NCBI GenBank assembly: GCA_019359545.1
Contig: JAHHHB010000010.1
Coordinates: forward strand, 1 to 64,000
From: Desmonostoc geniculatum HA4340-LM1
Lineage (GTDB): Bacteria; Cyanobacteriota; Cyanobacteriia; Cyanobacteriales; Nostocaceae
DNA: 64,000 bases
Reading direction: 5' to 3'
Part shown: piece after piece, positions 1 through 9,659 of the stretch
Position numbering within the stretch: position 1 is the stretch's first letter
How the letters are laid out: each line of letters begins with the position of its first letter
The notes under the pieces: model-generated
The model's database searches: none
What the model was told of the DNA's origin: nothing
Seen by the model: the letters and a program-made list of their open reading frames with translations, nothing else
Program-made: the position numbers and the translations under genes

Positions 1-29
1 GGTAGGGGACTTTTGACTGTCCCACAGGG

Positions 30-229
30 TTAATCCCTTGAAAGATAACTGTGGAGAATGATGGCTTTAGCCTCATTCGGAACAACAGTTTGAATCACCG
101 TGACTTTAGTCCGGTGAGAGTCAATAATCGAGCAATTGCGTTGCACCTCAATCTACTTATCTTGTACTTTTGTGCCGAAGTTGATGGCGATCGCTTCAAG
201 AGCGTCAACCATCAACTTCGTCGCTGACA
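30..229 (-). pseudogene. possible coding remnant, unrecognised
   Basis: On the minus strand a codon-like frame runs from about 229 to a stop at 30-32, interrupted by one in-frame TAG at 153-155. No family was recognised. It could be the decayed end of a gene beyond the left edge of the window or a chance open stretch. It is recorded because bases 1-244 contain nothing else that can be supported. Confidence 0.15.
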
Positions 230-244
230 AGATTTAGTTGGTAT

Positions 245-442
245 TTAATAAGCTAAAGTCTCTAAAGTTTCTCGTAAATACCGTTGTACTTGCTGTTCTA
301 AGCGAAGTCCGTGTAATTGAGCATCCCGTTCCAATTGCCAGCGTTGAAAACCAGAACTAGTGGATATCGCACATTTGAGACTATACCAAATTTCACTATC
401 AGCAGAAAATTGGCGATCGCTATAAGCTGGAATTTGAGCCAT
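245..442 (-). CDS. small conserved-type hypothetical protein, 65 aa
   Basis: Short soluble protein, rich in Gln, Arg and Leu in its C-terminal half, which reads as an amphipathic helix ending in LRETLETLAY. A GAGGAAT sequence lies just upstream of the ATG at 442, supporting the start. The composition looks like real protein, and short proteins of this kind are common in filamentous cyanobacteria. No catalytic motif, signal peptide or membrane segment is visible and no function is proposed. The downstream neighbour is the unexplained 30-229 stretch; upstream is a membrane protein on the same strand about 120 bp away. Confidence 0.55.
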   Translation of the reverse strand: MAQIPAYSDRQFSADSEIWYSLKCAISTSSGFQRWQLERDAQLHGLRLEQQVQRYLRETLETLAY

Positions 443-564
443 AATTCCTCATTCCTCTGTTATTAGTCATTAGTCATTGGTCATTAGTCATTCTCCTTGT
501 CTCCCCATCTCCCTCATCCCCGCGTAAGAGCGTCTGATCCTAGCCTCTTCAAATAAAATAATAT

Positions 565-1200
565 TTACTCTGGGGGCTGCTGCGAATCTATATTTCTTGC
601 GAATACAGATTCAAATAACCGGGGCAACATTTGATTAACCCGCACGCCTAAAATTGTAAAATCTTGTTTAATCTTTTCTAAAGATAACGGTTCTATGGCA
701 GCAAATTCTGTGTCATTAGTCACTAAAACTCGCATGGCACTAACGGGAATTTGTAAAAATAGATTACTTGCTAAAAAAGCTAAGGCCGCAAGTATTAAAC
801 CGAGGCTGCGCCATTGAGGTAAAAATTTAGCTGTATTTGCGACTAATGGGGCAATTTGATAGATATGCCACAGCGCCCAAACCGACAACACTGCTGTCAC
901 CAGGGCTAGGACACGATTTAACTTTGTATTAGTTAAACAAAGAATTTTTCGCTGCCGCTCAGTCAAATTTTCCGGCTTTAAGGCTATTCCCAAAAGACCA
1001 AAGATGTAAAAAGGGCGACGCAACTGCATCCATAGCAGCGGCACAACACCAACGGCGGCTACTAAGAATAGTTCCGCCCAGACCGGCAAAAACGGCTCGC
1101 CTACGGACAGGAACAATAAGCAGAGTATTGAAAAAACAGGCAACGTCGCTAATCCAGCGACGTGAATCCACAAAATTGGTTCAGAGCGAAATGAAGCCAT
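565..1200 (-). CDS. cyanobacterial membrane protein downstream of infB
   Basis: A 211-residue integral membrane protein. Hydrophobic segments are visible at about residues 10-32, 40-58, 95-118 and 130-152, followed by a soluble C-terminal region of about 60 residues ending in QQPPE. The position directly after infB, on the same strand, is one I associate with a cyanobacterial family called low-complexity tail membrane protein. If that identity is right, the low-complexity tail is short or missing here. A 448-bp repeat-containing gap and a hairpin separate it from infB, so it probably has its own transcript. Function unknown. Confidence 0.75.
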   Translation of the reverse strand: MASFRSEPILWIHVAGLATLPVFSILCLLFLSVGEPFLPVWAELFLVAAVGVVPLLWMQLRRPFYIFGLLGIALKPENLTERQRKILCLTNTKLNRVLALVTAVLSVWALWHIYQIAPLVANTAKFLPQWRSLGLILAALAFLASNLFLQIPVSAMRVLVTNDTEFAAIEPLSLEKIKQDFTILGVRVNQMLPRLFESVFARNIDSQQPPE

Positions 1201-1648
1201 ATATTAAAATTATGAGTTAAAAGTTAAGAGTTAGGAGTTAGAAGCTTTTAACTCATAACTCCTAACTCCTGACTTCTAACCATTTTACCGCTCATATAAA
1301 TCTCGACAAAGCTACCTAAAAGTAGACAATGCTTGACAATATGTTTGTAATCTTAGTTCCAAGTCCTAAAACTACAGGGATAAACGGCAATCCCTCTATC
1401 CCCTCAAGAACATTGGGGATTACTTTTTGACCCAAGTTTTAAGCCTATAGATTCAACAGGTTTTCCGTTGTCTTGGCGCTCTCGATCAGATAAAGTACTG
1501 CTTACCATCCGATTTCACGGCGGCTTTATCTGATTTAAATATACCAGAGACTCTGGTTTGTTGGATAGCAACAAACATTGCTACCCAAAAATGGGTAACA
1601 ATGTCTATATATGACTAGTAAGTAACTGACAGTTTTTAACCCTCAGCA
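1201..1648. repeat. gene-free gap with GGAGTTA-type inverted repeat
   Basis: The stretch from about 1210 to 1280 has a left arm of AGTTAAGAGTTAGGAGTTAG type and a right arm of AACTCCTAACTCCTGAC type. The two could pair as a long imperfect hairpin. The same heptamer-based repeat recurs at 55.4-55.7 kb. The rest of the gap holds the hairpin described next and no gene. Confidence 0.6.
1577..1602 (-). terminator. hairpin downstream of infB, candidate terminator
   Basis: ATTG-c-TACCCA pairs with TGGGTA-a-CAAT around an AAAA loop, with one internal mismatch. It lies 47 bp past the infB stop on the infB strand. The following sequence is only moderately T-rich (TGTTTGTTG), so termination is inferred from position and stem. 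Confidence 0.35.
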
Positions 1649-4600
1649 CTATCTAGTTAAGGTGAGAGTACGGCGCTTGGTAACCATCTGATAAGCTTCG
1701 ATGATATCACCTTCTGCCCAATCATTGAATTTATCAATGCCGACACCGCATTCATAACCAGCATTGACCTCGCGGGCGTCTTCTTTCATCCGTTTTAGGG
1801 AGTCAAGCACGCCTTCATAAATCACTTTACTGCCACGTCGCACCCGCACTTTGCAATTGCGAACTAGCTTGCCAGATTGAACGTAACAACCTGCAACCGC
1901 ACCACGACCGACTGGGAAGACGGCGCGGACTTCGGTTTGACCCAAGGGTTCTTCCACCAACTCTGGTTCGAGAAGACCTTCCAAGGCATCTTGGATATCT
2001 TCCAGGAGCTTGTAGATGACGTTGTATTCCCGAACATCTACACCCGCTTCATCAGCAGCTTGTCTAGCACCACTGGCGAAGGTGGTGTTGAAGCCAATAA
2101 TTACAGCGTTACTGGCGGATGCTAAGTCGATATCTGTTTCGGTAATTTCCCCAGCAGTAGCCAATAGCATCCGGATTTGAACTTCGTTTTGCGGGATTTG
2201 TTTGAGCGCTCCCACAATTGCTTCCACAGAACCTTGTACGTCTCCCTTCAAGATCAAGTTGAGTTCTTTCAACTCGCCTTCTTGTGCTTGAGCTGAGAGG
2301 GTTGTGAGGGTGACACGTCCTTGCAAGAGGCGGGATAGGCGTTGTTTGTCGGCGCGATCGCTTGCTAGGCTTCTGGCTTCTTTTTCGTTCTGGAAGACCT
2401 CGAACTCGTCGCCTGCTGCTGGTACATCACTTAAGCCCAACACCTCAACCGCAAAGGATGGAGAGGCGGCTTCGACTCTTGCACCTCTGTCATTCACCAT
2501 TGCTCGCACTTTACCAAAGGCGGAGCCGGCTACCAGCATATCTCCCACATGCAAGGTGCCATTCTGAATCAGCAGGGTAGCAACTGCTCCCTTGGCTTTA
2601 TCCAGATGTGCTTCAATGACAGTTCCTCTAGCAGAACGGTCTGGGTTAGCAGATAGTTCTCCTACCTCTGCTACCAAGAGAATCATCTCTAGGAGCGTGT
2701 CTAGGTTTTCACCTCTGATGGCACTCACTGGCACCATGATGGTGTCACCGCCCCATTCTTCTGCTGTCAGACCATACTGGGTGAGTTCTTGTTTCACCCG
2801 GTCTGGCTGTGCAGCTTCTTTGTCAATTTTGTTGATGGCAACGACTATTGGCACTCCTGCTGCTTGAGCATGGCTAATAGCTTCAATGGTTTGGGGACGA
2901 ACGCCATCATCAGCAGCTACTACTAATACAGCAATATCTGTTACCCGCGCTCCTCGTGCCCGCATTGCTGTAAAGGCTTCGTGACCGGGAGTATCTAGGA
3001 AGACTATCTGCTGTGGTTTGTCCTCGTGTACCACATCCACATGGTATGCACCGATGTGTTGGGTAATACCACCAGCTTCGCCAGCAGCTACTTTGGTTTT
3101 ACGAATCGAGTCGAGCAGGGTTGTTTTACCGTGGTCTACGTGACCCATAATTGTCACCACTGGCGGACGCCGATGGAGATGTTCCAGGTCTTCGACGCTG
3201 ACCATTTCCGTAACTTTCCGAGCTTCTGCTTCTGGTTCAGCGGTTTCAACTTCTATTTCTAGTTCTTTTCCTACCAGAGTAATTGTCGGAATATCCAGAT
3301 TTTGGGTGATACTCACTGCCATGCCTTTGAGGAACAGGATTTTTACAATCTCTGTATCGGCAACAAGCAGTAGGTCAGCTAATTCTTGGACAGTCATTGG
3401 CCCTGTGACCACGACTTTTTCCGGACGATCGCGCTTGGTTTCAACTTCTTGGCGACGGTTTTGGTCGCGGTTGGAACTAGAAGATTTTTTACTTCTTGCT
3501 GTTGGAACTGTAGCCAGGGTTGCCGTTGGAGCTTGTGTGGGTCGAGTTGCTTTTGGTTTGGGCGGACGGGCGATGGAAAGGCTGACTTGCACGGTGGCTG
3601 GTGAGTCTAGATCGTCATCATCCAGCAAATCGTCTTCTTCAAAGTCATCATCTAGAAGTATTGGCTTGACCCGCTTGCCTTTAACGCCGGCCTTGCCCGC
3701 CTTTTCTTTAACTTCGTCAATGATTTCTTCTTCCACCCACTTTTTGCCGCCTTTGCTTGGCCTGGGTGGACTTGGGCGTTTCAAATCCAGAAGATCGGGG
3801 GCGATTGGCTCGTCACCTAATACTTCAGATTTCGCCGCTGTTGCTGACAGATGTCTTGGTGGAGTAGCAATGGGCATTGCTGCTGCTACAGCTTCACCAG
3901 GACGTGCGGGACGGGGTCGTTGCCCCTCTCCTATTGGTGATGGACCTGATGGCCTATTTCCTCTTTGCTCCGGTTTTCCAGGTGATAGGGTGGGACGAGG
4001 CTGCCTTTGTGGTGCAGATGGCGAAGTCTGGTCGGTTGGCAGCTTAGCAACTTTTGGCTTAACTTGCTGGTCGCGATCGCCCTCTGTGGTCCGTGGACGT
4101 TCGCGTTTGAGAATCGGTTTGTCTGCCGGAGGTTGCTGCTCAGACACCTGGGGTTCTTCCGCCGCAGGTCTTGCTGGTGGCGCAACTAATTGCGGTTTTT
4201 GAGGTTTTTCCGGTTTCGGTCTGGGTGGAACTACTTTTTCTGGCTTTTGGGCAACTGTTTTTTCCTGTGGCTGGTTTTGACTAGGCGTTTGTTCCAAGTC
4301 TTTGACAGGAGGTTGCTCTGGGGTCTCAGATTGATTCCGGGGTACAGGTCGGGTTGGTGCCGTCGGCTTCATGGGTGAGACTGGTGTAGCGAAAGGCCGT
4401 GGAGGTGAGGGAGGATTAGCTTCAGACAAAGCAACTTGGGTATTGGTAGCAACTGACGCCTCTGAGGCGTTGGAAGTAGAGTTTCTCAATATTTTGGGTT
4501 TGCGTATTTCCAAAATTTGCTGTTTGTGGGGTGCAGCAGGTCGGTTTCGTCCACCGTTTGATTGGGAATTTGGTTTGTGGCTGGTTGTACCTAGTTCCTT

Positions 4601-4789
4601 TTTCGGCGTCACATTTGTAGCTGCGAGTTTTTCCGCAGCCGCGCGAATGTGTTCTGCCTCGGATTCGGAAATCGTGCTGCTATGGCTTTTGACCGCGATG
4701 CTGAGCTGGTCGCAAATTGCTAGTAGCTCTTTGTTATCCAAATTCAATTCCTTTGATAATTCATAAATTCTAACTTTGCCGTTGTTCAT
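1649..4789 (-). CDS. infB: translation initiation factor IF-2
   Basis: GTPase that brings initiator fMet-tRNA to the 30S subunit and promotes 50S joining. The 1046 residues comprise an N-terminal IF2-N domain (about 1-55), a long Pro/Lys/Gln-rich low-complexity linker (about 60-460), a second IF2-N-like domain (about 465-535), the G domain with GHVDHGKT near residue 548, DTPGHE near 598 and NKID near 650, and the C-terminal beta-barrel and tRNA-binding domains. It is longer than the E. coli protein (about 890 residues) mainly because of the linker, as is usual in cyanobacteria. The ATG at 4789 is preceded by GGGGAAGAGTGG. It is the last gene of rimP-nusA-ylxR-infB. Several long open frames on the opposite strand are shadows of the biased linker codons. 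Confidence 0.98.
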   Translation of the reverse strand: MNNGKVRIYELSKELNLDNKELLAICDQLSIAVKSHSSTISESEAEHIRAAAEKLAATNVTPKKELGTTSHKPNSQSNGGRNRPAAPHKQQILEIRKPKILRNSTSNASEASVATNTQVALSEANPPSPPRPFATPVSPMKPTAPTRPVPRNQSETPEQPPVKDLEQTPSQNQPQEKTVAQKPEKVVPPRPKPEKPQKPQLVAPPARPAAEEPQVSEQQPPADKPILKRERPRTTEGDRDQQVKPKVAKLPTDQTSPSAPQRQPRPTLSPGKPEQRGNRPSGPSPIGEGQRPRPARPGEAVAAAMPIATPPRHLSATAAKSEVLGDEPIAPDLLDLKRPSPPRPSKGGKKWVEEEIIDEVKEKAGKAGVKGKRVKPILLDDDFEEDDLLDDDDLDSPATVQVSLSIARPPKPKATRPTQAPTATLATVPTARSKKSSSSNRDQNRRQEVETKRDRPEKVVVTGPMTVQELADLLLVADTEIVKILFLKGMAVSITQNLDIPTITLVGKELEIEVETAEPEAEARKVTEMVSVEDLEHLHRRPPVVTIMGHVDHGKTTLLDSIRKTKVAAGEAGGITQHIGAYHVDVVHEDKPQQIVFLDTPGHEAFTAMRARGARVTDIAVLVVAADDGVRPQTIEAISHAQAAGVPIVVAINKIDKEAAQPDRVKQELTQYGLTAEEWGGDTIMVPVSAIRGENLDTLLEMILLVAEVGELSANPDRSARGTVIEAHLDKAKGAVATLLIQNGTLHVGDMLVAGSAFGKVRAMVNDRGARVEAASPSFAVEVLGLSDVPAAGDEFEVFQNEKEARSLASDRADKQRLSRLLQGRVTLTTLSAQAQEGELKELNLILKGDVQGSVEAIVGALKQIPQNEVQIRMLLATAGEITETDIDLASASNAVIIGFNTTFASGARQAADEAGVDVREYNVIYKLLEDIQDALEGLLEPELVEEPLGQTEVRAVFPVGRGAVAGCYVQSGKLVRNCKVRVRRGSKVIYEGVLDSLKRMKEDAREVNAGYECGVGIDKFNDWAEGDIIEAYQMVTKRRTLTLTR

Positions 4790-5278
4790 CCACTCTTCCC
4801 CTTTAATTTACAGTTTTAGCGGATGGCTGCCTGGGAGTGCGACATCTCCATCCTTGGATTACTGTTTTTAGGTTGCCCTTGGTGATTTTGCCGGTGCCTC
4901 CAATCAGGAAAGAGAGATGTTTCGGTTTAATAGTGGCATCCCCACCAGGAATGATGGTTGAGAGACGCCCATAAAAATTTTTTGAATAAAAGATTTTTAT
5001 GGGAACCGTTGACGCCGAATTGCGCCTGAGCGCTACCAGGTTGCCATTTTGTAGTTTTTTGTTTTGCTGATTCTGAGTCTTCCACAACACAATCGATTAC
5101 ATTTTGTTCTGGGAGTACTGCCCCGCCCCTCTTTTTATGGAAGAGCCGAATGCTTTCTACACCCATTTACTATTTTGGCACTAACCCTAGCGATCAAGAG
5201 AGGGTATGAAAAAAGTGCGACTAATTCGCCTTTGGCACAATTCCTCTGTTGATTACGCTACTGAGTTGTTCCAACTTC
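4790..5278. other. ylxR-infB spacer, no supported gene
   Basis: 489 bp on the transcribed side of the operon. Two overlapping minus-strand open frames (4803-5090 and 4927-5166) were read and not accepted because they overlap each other, look unlike a known family and lack clear ribosome binding sites. A local inverted repeat, AAAATTTTTTGAATAAAAG against ATAAAAGATTTTTATGGG, lies at about 4973-5000. Confidence 0.5.
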
Positions 5279-5548
5279 CTAAATTTTATTTTGGGTATTG
5301 CTGGGGGCTAGACGTTGCAACAAGCTTTGGTACAGTGTTTCTGGCACTGATGCATGTAGCGATCGCCCTAGTCTATTTTTCTTTTGAGCCGCTTGTAAGC
5401 AACTCGCTTGCGGACAAATATAGGCAGAACGCCCCATGCCCCGATCTAATTGTACCTTTCCCGAAGGAAAGACGCGTACAATCCGCCAAAACTCTTCTTT
5501 TAAACCTAGTTTGCGGCAACTAATACAGCGCCGATAATTTGGTTTCAT
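5279..5548 (-). CDS. ylxR: YlxR family RNA-binding protein
   Basis: Small basic protein of 89 residues. It carries the family signature RRCISCRK at residues 6-13, followed by FWRIVR and the GRSAYICPQASCL segment (about 39-51). YlxR proteins (DUF448) are encoded between nusA and infB in most bacteria and are thought to bind RNA or act with the transcription and translation machinery; the exact role in cyanobacteria is not settled. The position between nusA (146 bp upstream) and infB is canonical. The start is the ATG at 5548. Confidence 0.93.
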   Translation of the reverse strand: MKPNYRRCISCRKLGLKEEFWRIVRVFPSGKVQLDRGMGRSAYICPQASCLQAAQKKNRLGRSLHASVPETLYQSLLQRLAPSNTQNKI

Positions 5549-5694
5549 CGGTTTTGTCTGATCTCAGTTCAGCATTTTGGGTGTAGAAAGAAGTTCGTTA
5601 TTACTATTTTTTACTTATACCAACTCGTTTTGACAAAAAATCTTTGAGATTGGGATTAAAATCAACAGTAACAAAACTTCACAGAATTGATAAA

Positions 5695-6996
5695 TTATTC
5701 GTCGTCCTCAGGATCAAAAGTATCATCTTCTAATTCTTCCAGTTCGTCTGGATTTTCCGGCTCTAATTCCTCAAAATCAATATCATCTTCATCATCTTCG
5801 TCTTCCTCTTGCTCTGCTTGATATTTGGCTCTGGAAGCTATAAATTTAGCATCTTCTCCTGCATGGTCATATTTAGCTTTGTCTTTGATGTCAATTTTCC
5901 AGCCGGTCAGGCGGGCTGCCAAACGGACATTTTGTCCTTCTTTGCCAATGGCCAAACTCAGTTGATCTTCAGCCACTAGTACGTGAGTTTGCCTGGTTTC
6001 TGGGTCCATGAGGCGGACTTCATCCACCCGCGCTGGACTCAAGGCATTAGCGATATATGTTGCTGGGTCTGGTGACCAGCGAATTACATCTATTTTTTCA
6101 CCACGCAATTCGTTGACTACCACTTGAATCCGCGAACCTCTGGCTCCGATACATGCGCCAACTGGGTCTACATCGCGGTCTAGAGTATCTACTGCTATTT
6201 TAGTCCTCGGACCTACATAACGGGAAGGGGGGTTTGCCTCCCTGGCTACGGCAACAATCCGTACTACTTCATCTTCAATTTCTGGTACTTCGTTAGCAAA
6301 CAGATAAACTACCAAACCAGCATCTGCTCTGGATACTAGTAACTGGGGTCCCCGTTGCTGACCTTGGGAAACTTTTTTCAGATATACCTTGAACGTGGCA
6401 TTTGCCCGATAGTTATCGTTGGGTAGCTGTTCCCGCTTTGGTAATTCAGCTTCCACTTCTGGCTGGCCAAAGCCACTGCTGACTGCCAAAATTACTGATT
6501 GCCTTTCAAACCGCAAAACTCTTGCTTGGAGGACAGTTCCTTCTAAGTCTTGGAATTCTTCTTGCACCATTTGGCGCTGCTGATCCCGGAGTTTTTGCGC
6601 TAGTACTTGCTTGGTTTGCATGGCTGCCATGCGACCAAATTCTCCTTGATCTGGTGTCACATCTAGCACTACAGAGTCGCCTAACTGCGCTTCGGGAGCT
6701 ACTAGTTGAACTTCGTCTAGAGAAATTTGATGGTCTGTGTTACTAACTTTTTCGACAATAGTTTTAGTGGAAAGAACGCGAAATCCTTCTCCTTCGATAT
6801 CCAGTTCTACTTCAAAATTATCAAAATAATCTTCGTCAAATTGTTTGCGTTCTAAATTTTGGGCACGACGATAACGTTCGTAGCCTTTAAGGAGTGCTTC
6901 TCTAATCGCTGATTGAACTGCAAGACGAGGTAAATTGCGCTCACGACTGATACTTTCAATTAATTCTTTTAATCCAGGTAAAGTAACCATTGACAT
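5695..6996 (-). CDS. nusA: transcription elongation/termination factor NusA
   Basis: Binds RNA polymerase and nascent RNA and modulates pausing, termination and antitermination. An N-terminal domain begins LPGLKELIESISRERNLP, followed by an S1-like RNA-binding region (about 130-200) and two KH domains, with GACIGARGSRI near residue 280 and LAIGKEGQNVRLAARL near 350. The C-terminus is a very acidic tail of about 45 residues and lacks the extra repeats found in E. coli NusA, as in other cyanobacteria. The open frame extends back to a TTG at 7002, but AAAGGAG sits 8 bp before the ATG at 6996, which is chosen. Second gene of rimP-nusA-ylxR-infB. Confidence 0.97.
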   Translation of the reverse strand: MSMVTLPGLKELIESISRERNLPRLAVQSAIREALLKGYERYRRAQNLERKQFDEDYFDNFEVELDIEGEGFRVLSTKTIVEKVSNTDHQISLDEVQLVAPEAQLGDSVVLDVTPDQGEFGRMAAMQTKQVLAQKLRDQQRQMVQEEFQDLEGTVLQARVLRFERQSVILAVSSGFGQPEVEAELPKREQLPNDNYRANATFKVYLKKVSQGQQRGPQLLVSRADAGLVVYLFANEVPEIEDEVVRIVAVAREANPPSRYVGPRTKIAVDTLDRDVDPVGACIGARGSRIQVVVNELRGEKIDVIRWSPDPATYIANALSPARVDEVRLMDPETRQTHVLVAEDQLSLAIGKEGQNVRLAARLTGWKIDIKDKAKYDHAGEDAKFIASRAKYQAEQEEDEDDEDDIDFEELEPENPDELEELEDDTFDPEDDE

Positions 6997-7017
6997 AAGC
7001 AATCTCCTTTAAAAATT

Positions 7018-7190
7018 AGGGACTGGGGCATGGGGCATTGGGCATGGGGCATGGGGCATTGGGAAGAGGCGGAGGGGCAGAGGGGATGGGGGCAAAGGGG
7101 AAAGATTTGCTACAACTTCTCCTCTATTCCTCTGCCCCTCTGCCCCTCTGCCCCTCTGCTCCCCAGTCCCTAATCCCTAGTCCATAGTCA
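7018..7190. repeat. GGGGCATTGGG / CCTCTGCCCC repeat island
   Basis: Tandem GGGCATGGGGCATTGGG units (about 7022-7065) face a run of CCTCTGCCCCTCTGCCCC units (about 7125-7165). This makes a G-rich left arm and a C-rich right arm that can pair. The island lies between rimP and nusA, inside a presumed operon. Similar islands occur at 7.8, 34.7 and 63.5 kb. Confidence 0.75.
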
Positions 7191-7195
7191 TTCGT

Positions 7196-7657
7196 TTATC
7201 GGCGTTCGTCTAGCTGCACCCTAGTAATTAGGGATCGCTGAATTTCGACTACACGACCTTTTTGGTTTAAGTAAACTGCTGTCTCATCCCGGCGAATCAA
7301 CTGACCAGTCCACTCTTGTTGTCCGTCGTAAGGTGGGGAAGTGGAGATAATGACAGGAAATCCTTTAAAAGAAATAAACTCCCTGTCGGTGACCAATTGC
7401 CGCGAAATACCAGGACTGGACACTTCCAAGACATAAGCATCTGGAAAAATTTCCGCAGCATCTAAGGAGGTTTCTAAAGCACGGCTCATCTTTTCACAAT
7501 CATTTAATCCAGTATCTTGCTGAGGATTGCGAATATCTACCCGCAACACTGGTGGACTTTGGTTAGTGTGAAAAACCACGTCAACCAGTTCCAATCCCAG
7601 TTCTTCTGCCACTGGTGTCGCCAAATCAATAATTTTTGGTATTAAGGGATGAGCCAT
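7196..7657 (-). CDS. rimP: ribosome maturation factor RimP
   Basis: 153 residues; needed for maturation of the 30S subunit. It has the N-terminal alpha/beta domain ([38 protein letters not shown]), the family signature [14 protein letters not shown] near residue 100, and the C-terminal SH3-like barrel ([22 protein letters not shown]). The frame extends to a TTG at 7669, but the ATG at 7657 starts the conserved MAHPLIPK sequence and is preferred. It is the first gene of the rimP-nusA-ylxR-infB operon, a conserved bacterial order. Confidence 0.95.
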   Translation of the reverse strand: MAHPLIPKIIDLATPVAEELGLELVDVVFHTNQSPPVLRVDIRNPQQDTGLNDCEKMSRALETSLDAAEIFPDAYVLEVSSPGISRQLVTDREFISFKGFPVIISTSPPYDGQQEWTGQLIRRDETAVYLNQKGRVVEIQRSLITRVQLDERR

Positions 7658-7784
7658 GAGAAAATTCAATAAAAAAAGTGGGCGATCGACCCACTTCCTG
7701 CGATAGGGATATCTTCCAAGAAGTCTTGTGACGAACCAATGTTGGCTCGCCCTAATTCGAGTTTAGCGCATTTCTTTTGTAGTG

Positions 7785-7973
7785 AGGCATGGGGAGTGGG
7801 GAGTGGGGAGTGAGGAGTGAGGAGTGAGGAGTTAAGAGTGAAGAGTGAAAAGTGAAGAGTTAAGAGTGAGGAGTGAGGAGTTAAGAGTTATTCTCCCCTT
7901 TGCTCCCTTGCTCCCCACACTCCCTCATCTCCTTCATCTCTCTCATCTCCCTACTCCCCACTCCCCACGTCCC
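7785..7973. repeat. GGGGAGTGGGGAGT / ACTCCCCACTCCCC inverted tandem repeat
   Basis: Left arm of tandem GAGTGGGGAGTGAGGAGT units (about 7790-7885) and right arm of CTCCCTCATCTCC and ACTCCCCACTCCCC units (about 7900-7970). The long hairpin sits between rimP and the gene ending at 7975. It is of the same class as the other G-arm/C-arm islands in the window. Confidence 0.7.
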
Positions 7974-7974
7974 G

Positions 7975-9393
7975 TCATCTTTCCACGATTGCTGGAACTG
8001 ATGCTTGTATCCTTAGCTGCCTGGTTTGCTCGATAATTTGCTCGATATCTTCTTGGGACAAACGCTGGACGTAGTTGAGTTTGATTTCCTCTAAGAAGTC
8101 AAAAAGTAAACTCTCAATTTCTGAGAGTAAGTGTTTCTCTTTGATTTGTGCTGTCAAGGCCTCGGTGAAACTTTGTACTAGTTGACTGGTGAGTTTTGCG
8201 CCAACAGGGTCTTCAACAGCACTAACTAAGGTTTTATAAAGATTTGTTGTGATTTGGGTCGCTAGTTGGTCGCTGAGTTGAGTTTGGGCTTGTCCGATGC
8301 CTGGGAGGTTCTGGAGGTTGCGGTAGATGGGAACTTGATGGATGACGGCATCGATATTGTGGCGCAAAATGGCAACGATCGCTGGCTGGATTTCGGGTAG
8401 CACTTGGTAAACAATTGTTTTTATCAAAAGAGATGCGATCGCTTCTATTTCATTCACATTATTAATATCTATATAGGAACGCACATTCTCTTGTTGCGAC
8501 AGCCAGCGGATTAACTCACCTCGCTTAATTGAACCCTGAACCTGGTTAATTACTCTCACCACTACAATTTCTGTGAGTTCTTCGGCAAAGTTGGCGACGA
8601 TTCCTTGATTAATTTGTCGGCGCACTGAATACAGACTTAATAACTTTGCTTGGTCGAGGCGAACTAATACGGGTATTGTTCGCAACCACCGCCAAAATGG
8701 CAATAATAAAAACAGATCGTACCAACGCCACAAAAGTGCTTCTAACCAGGTTAAACCAGGATGTTGGCGTCTGATTAAAAAGGTACGCCCTAGCAATTCC
8801 AGGGCAAATAAAATCACAAAACCTAAGTCAAGAATCCAGAAATTATTGATAAAGTCGCCACTTTCCCCAATTCCACGGTAGTAGTTAGTGGCAATCAAAG
8901 GTCTGATTCTCTGGTTGAAAAAATTAATTTCATTAACCCAGCCTTTTTGGGTTAAGTACGGTTGACTCCAGAAAATGGCAAAGGACTCTTTCGCTGAATC
9001 CCTACCAATTTGCTTACGCATCCGATTTTTGATTTTTTCTAAGGTACCACTCTTATTCGCCCCCGCAAATGGGTTAGTGTCAATTATCTCGTTGCCCAGA
9101 CGAGTTATTTCCTCTAGCCTGGTTTTTACTTCAGGTGACTGTAACCCTGTTTGGCTGACTTGTTCTTGTAATGCGTCTACGGTTTCTAGATACTTGTTCG
9201 TGTCTCGATGCGGTTCAATACCTTTGATTGGGTCATAAATCTGGACAATTTGGGGAAGTTTTTGCAAGTACAAATCCCGCCAATGTACGTAACTTAAATC
9301 AAACAAAACTAAAGTTAAATTTACTGTGGCAAGTATTGCCATCAATCTTTCAAACCAAAGGTTACGCTGCTGAGAATTTTTGATGTTTTTCAT
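7975..9393 (-). CDS. hypothetical membrane protein with voltage-sensor-like segment
   Basis: 472 residues, family not named with certainty. One membrane helix lies near residues 15-35. A soluble, probably extracytoplasmic, region of about 150 residues follows, then a helix near 187-208 (LGFVILFALELLGRTF) and a stretch at about 220-255 reading RWYDLFLLLPFWRWLRTI then PVLVRL. Spaced arginines and the YDLFLLLP element resemble the S3-S4 part of ion-transport voltage sensors. No pore loop or selectivity filter follows. The remaining 220 residues are soluble and helical, with QIIEQTRQLR near the end. Start: ATG at 9393. It is separated from rimP by a repeat island, so it is not clearly part of that operon. 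Confidence 0.8.
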   Translation of the reverse strand: MKNIKNSQQRNLWFERLMAILATVNLTLVLFDLSYVHWRDLYLQKLPQIVQIYDPIKGIEPHRDTNKYLETVDALQEQVSQTGLQSPEVKTRLEEITRLGNEIIDTNPFAGANKSGTLEKIKNRMRKQIGRDSAKESFAIFWSQPYLTQKGWVNEINFFNQRIRPLIATNYYRGIGESGDFINNFWILDLGFVILFALELLGRTFLIRRQHPGLTWLEALLWRWYDLFLLLPFWRWLRTIPVLVRLDQAKLLSLYSVRRQINQGIVANFAEELTEIVVVRVINQVQGSIKRGELIRWLSQQENVRSYIDINNVNEIEAIASLLIKTIVYQVLPEIQPAIVAILRHNIDAVIHQVPIYRNLQNLPGIGQAQTQLSDQLATQITTNLYKTLVSAVEDPVGAKLTSQLVQSFTEALTAQIKEKHLLSEIESLLFDFLEEIKLNYVQRLSQEDIEQIIEQTRQLRIQASVPAIVER

Positions 9394-9659
9394 TTTTTTG
9401 TTTTAGATTATACATTTTTCTACTGATTTTCAATATTAACCCTCTGATTTATTGACTAGCAATTATCTTTGCTAATATAAGATACTTCTTTTGATGGATG
9501 ACACAAATTAGCTTTTGTATAGCTAGTTAAATTTGATAAATATAAATTACAAATTATTCAAAAATCATTAAATAATCGAGAAAAAAGTTATTAAAGAAAC
9601 TTAAAATGCAGCTGTTAAGGTCTATAATCCTGCTGATTTAATCCAAAGGAGTTTTCATT

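Noticed and set aside
3306-4202. 298-codon plus-strand open frame opposite infB
   Set aside because: It lies over the low-complexity Pro/Lys-rich linker of IF-2, whose biased codons leave the antisense frame open. The translation is Ser/Gly/Arg-rich with no family features.
4803-5166. two minus-strand frames between ylxR and infB
   Set aside because: They overlap each other in different frames, lack a ribosome binding site and family resemblance, and the spacer contains AT-rich inverted repeats.
5206-5523. 105-codon plus-strand frame over ylxR
   Set aside because: It covers the opposite strand of a canonical YlxR gene in a conserved operon.
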